A stretch of DNA of 45,717 bases from an uncultured Clostridia bacterium (GTDB lineage: Bacteria > Bacillota > Clostridia > Christensenellales > UBA1242). The DNA lies in the NCBI GenBank assembly GCA_944381145.1, contig CALWJZ010000006.1:1-45717 (forward strand), in the 5' to 3' direction. Every line of letters starts with the position of its first letter. The first letter of the stretch is position 1. The notes under the pieces were generated by a model. It was not told the DNA's origin. It made no database searches and saw only the letters and a program-made list of their open reading frames with translations. This document shows positions 42,277 through 45,717 of the stretch, in pieces. The translations under genes and the position numbers were made by a program.

Positions 42277-43720
42277 TGTTTGATTTCCTTTGACGAATAA
42301 GGTTTTTTCGATTATTCAAAATTGACTTAGGTCTTGTTTTGATATTTATAATATCTGTTTTGTATAATGAATCTTTCAAATCATTTTCTACAAATGGTGC
42401 AAGTGGGGCAAAGTAAGCACTTCCATATGAGTCAAAATCACACAAATAACTAATTACAAAAATCATTAGAGCAGTTATTCCAAAGAAACCAAGCATTGCA
42501 CCGGCAAAAGTAAATAACATACGCAAAATATATAATTGTGGTGCTTGATCTGGAATACAATATATCGTAAGCCCAGATATGGCAACAATCATAACTGCAG
42601 GCGGAGATATAAGACCTGCTTTTACAGCAGTGTCTCCAAGAATCAAAGCACCAACTATTGATAAAGCAAGTCCTAGATATTTTGGCATTCTTAAACTTGC
42701 TTCATATAAAATTTCAAATAGTAACAATATAAACAATATCTCTGCAAAAGGTGTTAGTGGAAGTCCTTGTGTGGTATTAACTATGGTAATCAAAAATTTG
42801 AGAGGAATTGCTTTGTAATGGTGCAAAACTATTGCAATATAAATTGCAGGCGTCAGAATTGTAATAAATATACTAAAAATCCTTATCCACCTTACAATGC
42901 TTGCTCTTGCACTATTAGAATAGTAATCGTCGCCACTTTGCAAGTCTTCGACATAGATAAAAGGTACAGTCAAAACGATTGGTGAGCCGTCTACAATTAT
43001 CGCTATCCTTCCCTCCAATAATTTTGATGCAACAATATCGGGCTTTTCAGATGAGCCTATTTGTTTAAACATGCTATTGGGGTGCTCTTCTAAAAATTTA
43101 GATACATAGTAACTGTCAATAATACCGTCTATATTGATATTTTCTATCTTTTTTTTGACATTATCTACTATAGATTGATCGGCAATGTTATCGATATAAA
43201 CTATAGATATTAGAGTGTCAGTGTGTTTGCCAACTTTAAGGGATATTGTTCTAAGTTTTGGTGTAGCTAGAATTTTTCTAAGAGAAGAAAGATTAGTTTT
43301 TAGATTTTCTACAAAGCCACTTCTAGGGCCTTTCAAAATAGTGGAAGTTGGTGGTTCGGAAATTGATCTTTCTTTGAATTTATCTACAGACAAAATTAAA
43401 CATTCTTTCAAATTATCTACAAGCAAAATGGCTTTGCCTTTTAGAATATTTGAAATAATCTCTTTGTTGTCTGTTTCTTCGGTGGCCTCACTTAGTGTTA
43501 TTGTATTCATCGTTAAACTTTTCAAATTAGATATTTTACCTTTTATTTGCATTAGTGGATTGATAACTAATTTACTCAAAATTTCTGTATCACACAATCC
43601 AAGCATATATACTATTGCACACTTTGTTTTGCCACACAAAATTTCTTTTACAATTAATTCTTTGCTATTGCCTAGTTGAGATTTTAGATAATTAATGTTT
43701 TTGTTTATGTTTTTTTGCAT
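42254..43720 (-). CDS. gerAA: Spore germination protein GerAA-like
   Basis: First subunit of the germinant receptor, thought to form the ion channel part. The 488 residues have a cytoplasmic N-terminal domain (to about 245, with KGPRSGFVENLKTNLSSLRK) and a membrane domain of about five helices in the C-terminal half (GLPLTPFAEILFILLLFE, APQLYILRMLFTFAGAMLGF). The basic C-tail is typical. The frame begins at a GTG at 43732, but that GTG is part of the AGGGTG ribosome site, so the start is the ATG at 43720. No other germinant receptor is in the window. Confidence 0.95.
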   Translation of the reverse strand: MQKNINKNINYLKSQLGNSKELIVKEILCGKTKCAIVYMLGLCDTEILSKLVINPLMQIKGKISNLKSLTMNTITLSEATEETDNKEIISNILKGKAILLVDNLKECLILSVDKFKERSISEPPTSTILKGPRSGFVENLKTNLSSLRKILATPKLRTISLKVGKHTDTLISIVYIDNIADQSIVDNVKKKIENINIDGIIDSYYVSKFLEEHPNSMFKQIGSSEKPDIVASKLLEGRIAIIVDGSPIVLTVPFIYVEDLQSGDDYYSNSARASIVRWIRIFSIFITILTPAIYIAIVLHHYKAIPLKFLITIVNTTQGLPLTPFAEILFILLLFEILYEASLRMPKYLGLALSIVGALILGDTAVKAGLISPPAVMIVAISGLTIYCIPDQAPQLYILRMLFTFAGAMLGFFGITALMIFVISYLCDFDSYGSAYFAPLAPFVENDLKDSLYKTDIINIKTRPKSILNNRKNLIRQRKSNNGKNNHN

Positions 43721-43871
43721 ATAATATTTCACCCTGCTGATAGTTAATTTTGTAATTAAAAATTAAAATAATAAATTCTGTTTAGCATTGCTTATGTTAC
43801 ACAAATACATTTACTATTAAGATATTTATTATTTTTAATATGAGAATTTAAAAAAGATTTTATGTAAGTAC

Positions 43872-43900
43872 TTGCAAATAAAAATTTTATTTGATATAAT
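43872..43900 (+). promoter_or_regulatory. rpsF-ssb-rpsR promoter
   Basis: TTGCAA (43872-43877), 17 bp, extended TGA-TATAAT (43895-43900). Confidence 0.75.
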
Positions 43901-43906
43901 TTAGCC

Positions 43907-43947
43907 AGTAAATGAAATTTACTACTGCTTTATGAAATATAAAGCCG
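43907..43947 (+). promoter_or_regulatory. Structured rpsF leader, possible S6:S18 control site
   Basis: The RNA would start at about 43907 and fold at once into AGTAAAT-GAA-ATTTACT (43907-43923) and GCTTTAT-GAAAT-ATAAAGC (43927-43945), followed by CCGAA and then AGGAGG. Leaders of this operon are known to bind the S6:S18 complex in other bacteria; a CCG element is part of that motif, but the match here is only suggestive. Confidence 0.4.
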
Positions 43948-43969
43948 AATAGACCATAGGAGGTAAATT

Positions 43970-44266
43970 ATGAACAAATATGAATTGCTAACAATCTTTA
44001 ATGCAAGTCTTAGTGACGAACAAAAAGATGCAATCGTAGATAAGTATTCAAAACTTATGGAGAAAGATGGAGGCAAAGTTACAACTGTAAACAAGGGAAC
44101 ACCTTGGGGACTTAGAAAGCTTGCTTATCCAATTCAATATAAGAATGATGGATACTATGTATTGTATCAATTTGAAAGTACTGCTGATGTAGCTAAAAAT
44201 GTTGTTGCGCTTATGAGAATTGATGAAAGTGTTTTAAGATCAATGTGTTTGCGTTGTGACAAATAA
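43970..44266 (+). CDS. rpsF: Small ribosomal subunit protein bS6
   Basis: Binds 16S rRNA as a pair with bS18. At 98 residues it has normal length: MNKYELLTIFNASLSDEQ at the start, GTPWGLRKLAYPI in the middle and VLRSMCLRCDK at the end. AGGAGGT lies 6 nt before the ATG. It leads the conserved rpsF-ssb-rpsR operon, with 17 nt to ssb. Confidence 0.98.
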   Translation: MNKYELLTIFNASLSDEQKDAIVDKYSKLMEKDGGKVTTVNKGTPWGLRKLAYPIQYKNDGYYVLYQFESTADVAKNVVALMRIDESVLRSMCLRCDK

Positions 44267-44283
44267 TCTATTTAGGAGAGAAT

Positions 44284-44682
44284 ATGAATAAATGTATTTT
44301 AGTTGGTAATCTTGCCAGAGATCCAGAACTTACTACAACATCTAATGGAGTTGCAGTTTGTAGATTTTCTATTGCTGTATCAAGAAGATATGCAAATAGC
44401 GATGGAGAAAGGGAAACTGACTTTTTGAATATCGTAGTGTGGAGAAATTTAGGAGAGAATTGTCACAAATTCTTAAAGAAAGGTAGCAAAGTTGGTATTG
44501 TAGGAAATATTCAAAGTAGATCTTATGATGCTACAGATGGTACAAAGAGATATGTTACAGAGATTGTTGCTGAAGAAGTGGAATTTTTGTCAACAAAAGC
44601 TCAAGATGAATCTGCTTCGAAATCAATGGGAGAAGATATTGCAAAACTACAACCTATTGATGATGATGGATTGCCTTTCTAA
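44284..44682 (+). CDS. ssb: Single-stranded DNA-binding protein
   Basis: OB-fold tetramer that coats ssDNA during replication and repair. The 132 residues start NKCILVGNLARDPEL, have FLNIVVWRNLGENC, then a short linker and an acidic protein-interaction tip DDDGLPF. The tip keeps the acidic residues and Pro-Phe but has GL where IPF-type tips have I. The linker is shorter than in many SSBs. AGGAGAG (44274-44280) lies 3 nt before the ATG. Confidence 0.97.
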   Translation: MNKCILVGNLARDPELTTTSNGVAVCRFSIAVSRRYANSDGERETDFLNIVVWRNLGENCHKFLKKGSKVGIVGNIQSRSYDATDGTKRYVTEIVAEEVEFLSTKAQDESASKSMGEDIAKLQPIDDDGLPF

Positions 44683-44738
44683 AAATAATAACTGGTAGGC
44701 AAACTATTTTTGTTTGCTAATATATAAAGGAGAGAAAA

Positions 44739-45014
44739 ATGAGCGAAGAAATTATTGAAAGTGCTGAAATTGAAGAAAAAGTAGCACCTAAAAAATACAA
44801 AAAACTTGGCAAAAAGAAAGTATGTTCGTTTTGCGTTGACCATGTAGAAGTTATAGACTACAAAGATGTAGCAAAATTAAGAAGATACATTACTGAAAAA
44901 GGAAAAATTTTGCCAAGAAGACAAACAGGAACTTGCGCTAGACATCAAAGAGAATTGACGGTAGCAATCAAACGTGCAAGAGAAATGGCTCTTATACCAT
45001 ACGTTGGAGAGTAG
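44739..45014 (+). CDS. rpsR: Small ribosomal subunit protein bS18
   Basis: Partner of bS6 on the 30S platform. In its 91 residues, an acidic N-terminal extension (about 1-22) precedes the conserved body with KKVCSFC and [10 protein letters not shown]. The paired cysteines with Cys/His mark the zinc-binding form of the protein. AAAGGAGAG precedes the ATG. It is the last gene of its operon, with a terminator 26 nt on. Confidence 0.98.
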   Translation: MSEEIIESAEIEEKVAPKKYKKLGKKKVCSFCVDHVEVIDYKDVAKLRRYITEKGKILPRRQTGTCARHQRELTVAIKRAREMALIPYVGE

Positions 45015-45039
45015 TCACTTAGCGTGACGGCAAATTTCG

Positions 45040-45071
45040 CAATAGACAATTTCGTTGTCTATTGTTTTTTT
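45040..45071 (+). terminator. Terminator of the rpsF-ssb-rpsR operon
   Basis: CAATAGACAA/TTGTCTATTG stem with TTTCG loop, then T-run. Confidence 0.9.
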
Positions 45072-45103
45072 ATGCCCGAAACAAGCCAAAGTTTATAAAA
45101 AAC

Positions 45104-45152
45104 AAAGTCCCTGATTGGAAGTTGTAAGACTTCCTTATTGGGACTTTTTTTT
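45104..45152. terminator. Second, bidirectional-looking terminator
   Basis: AAAGTCCC/GGGACTTT outer stem and GGAAGT/ACTTCC inner stem separated by a symmetric internal loop. T-run on the right; leftward the RNA would end in TTTGTTTTTT. It probably serves the leftward 56-residue gene. Confidence 0.8.
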
Positions 45153-45259
45153 GTTTTAAAAATCACCATTTTTACTACTGAAGATAGCGTCAGGAGAGTA
45201 TTGAGATAGTATTTTCTTGAAAATTCTTCCAAGTTATAATACGGATAGTATCTATATTT

Positions 45260-45430
45260 TTAAATAAACAAATAACTAATTATGGATATTACTAAGACAA
45301 TAATTAATCTTTTAATCCTAAAACTTTTATTTTCTTTACCTTCTAATTTTTTTTGTTTATGCCAAGTACAAATAAAAGCTATTGCATCTATAAAAATAAA
45401 ACACCCTAAAAATTGTAACATATCTACCAT
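45260..45430 (-). CDS. Small membrane protein (56 residues), divergent from an XRE regulator
   Basis: Too short for routine gene finding but well supported. It starts ATG at 45430 with AGGAG (45444-45440) 9 nt ahead, and a perfect consensus promoter stands upstream. The product has a hydrophobic helix at about 5-22 (FLGCFIFIDAIAFIC), a basic middle (WHKQKKLEGKENKSFRIKR) and a second helix at 42-56 ending at the terminus. No family recognised. Size and topology resemble small membrane toxins or regulators, but this is only a resemblance. Confidence 0.7.
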   Translation of the reverse strand: MVDMLQFLGCFIFIDAIAFICTWHKQKKLEGKENKSFRIKRLIIVLVISIISYLFI

Positions 45431-45463
45431 AGTTAACTTCTCCTAATTTGTTGTATTTTGTAT

Positions 45464-45492
45464 ATTATACATACTACAAGTATTTATGTCAA
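45464..45492 (-). promoter_or_regulatory. Perfect consensus promoter of the 56-residue protein gene
   Basis: TTGACA (45492-45487), 17 bp, TATAAT (45469-45464) on the minus strand; leader about 27 nt. Confidence 0.85.
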
Positions 45493-45508
45493 GCATAAAA
45501 TTCTTTAA

Positions 45509-45541
45509 GTATGTAAGATTTGATATTACATACAATATAAT
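45509..45541 (+). promoter_or_regulatory. Operator and promoter of the right-edge XRE gene
   Basis: Perfect inverted repeat GTATGTAA-N9-TTACATAC (45509-45533) lies across the -35/spacer region of a TATAAT (45536-45541). That -10 ends 6 bases before the ATG at 45548, so the transcript is probably leaderless. A related GTATGTA half lies on the minus strand at about 45475-45469 in the opposing promoter. Confidence 0.65.
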
Positions 45542-45547
45542 ATAGAT

Positions 45548-45717
45548 ATGGAAAATTTAATGCAAGATTTTGAAAGTTTTAAAAAATTTATTAGGAATAG
45601 ATTTGCTGTAATTCGTAATGCCCATAATATTTCTGCACGAAAACTAAGTGTAGAAATGGGACAGAGTACGGAGTATATTAACCAAATAGAAAATGGAAGA
45701 AAGATGCCTTCAATGGA
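45548..45717 (+). CDS. XRE-family regulator, cut by the window end
   Basis: The first 56 residues are visible. After about 14 residues the helix-turn-helix begins (RNRFAVIRNAHNISARKLSV), continuing EMGQSTEYINQIENGRKMPS, the classic recognition-helix region of this family. No Shine-Dalgarno precedes the ATG. It faces the 56-residue membrane protein across a 117-bp region with an inverted-repeat operator, the same layout as the XRE module at 20.6-21.2 kb. Whether a C-terminal domain follows is beyond the window. Confidence 0.85.
   Translation, partial: MENLMQDFESFKKFIRNRFAVIRNAHNISARKLSVEMGQSTEYINQIENGRKMPSM

Noticed and set aside
43215..43679. Plus-strand open frame inside gerAA
   Set aside because: Antisense shadow; the minus strand encodes a complete, conserved GerAA.
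43760..43830. Forespore (sigma-G type) promoter for the gerA operon
   Set aside because: A GTATT...AATGCTA pair exists on the minus strand, but the spacing and the first -10 base are off; in such AT-rich DNA the match is not convincing.
1..45717. tRNA genes
   Set aside because: I scanned for GTTCGA/GTTCAA T-arm patterns with neighbouring stems and found only chance hits within coding sequence.

Overview
This window is strongly AT-rich bacterial chromosome from an endospore-forming, Gram-positive-type lineage, most likely an uncultured member of the Clostridia/Bacillota. The reasons are a tricistronic gerA germination operon, YyaC, the rpmH-rnpA-yidD-yidC-jag block, the rpsF-ssb-rpsR operon and A/K-rich coding with AGGAG ribosome binding sites. 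No species can be named from the sequence alone. I see no rRNA, tRNA, CRISPR array, transposase or phage genes.

Layout. 1-360: degenerate tandem repeats next to mnmE (minus). 2-16.3 kb: a glycogen/maltodextrin locus on the plus strand, in the order malQ, glgB, glgA, glgP, GH13 amylase, terminator, short-chain dehydrogenase, pgi. 16.3-20.6 kb: dnaA without dnaN, a four-helix membrane protein and a divergent metG. 20.6-21.2 kb: a divergent XRE-regulator/small-protein module with twin operators. 21.3-29 kb: YhhN-family membrane protein, a candidate short RNA, uppP, ychF, an archaeal-type aspS, a Tic20/DUF4870-like protein, cvpA and yyaC. 29.3-35.6 kb: ftsH, a membrane-anchored unknown, and rpmH-rnpA-yidD-yidC-jag. 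35.8-37.4 kb: two unknown proteins on the minus strand. 37.6-39.8 kb: tex. 39.9-43.7 kb: gerAA-gerAB-gerAC (minus). 43.9-45.0 kb: rpsF-ssb-rpsR. 45.2 kb to the end: a second divergent module, with a 56-residue membrane protein facing an XRE regulator cut off by the window edge.

How the genes work together. The glycogen locus encodes synthesis (GlgA, GlgB) and breakdown or remodelling (GlgP, MalQ, amylase), with Pgi linking to glycolysis. ADP-glucose pyrophosphorylase (glgC/glgD) is not in the window. Genes that are usually clustered at the origin (mnmE, dnaA, rpmH-rnpA-yidD-yidC-jag, rpsF-ssb-rpsR) are all present but spread over 45 kb, with unrelated genes between them.

Most striking points. 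(1) The glycogen synthase is a complete GT5 enzyme fused in frame behind a roughly 797-residue charged, probably disordered N-terminal region. (2) A consensus promoter runs straight into an intrinsic terminator between uppP and the YhhN gene, giving a candidate ~60-nt RNA or attenuator. (3) Two XRE/small-protein divergent modules have clear inverted-repeat operators. (4) Several housekeeping proteins carry unusual low-complexity tails or lack family signature residues (FtsH, the DUF4870-like protein, GerAC, MetRS, YidC).
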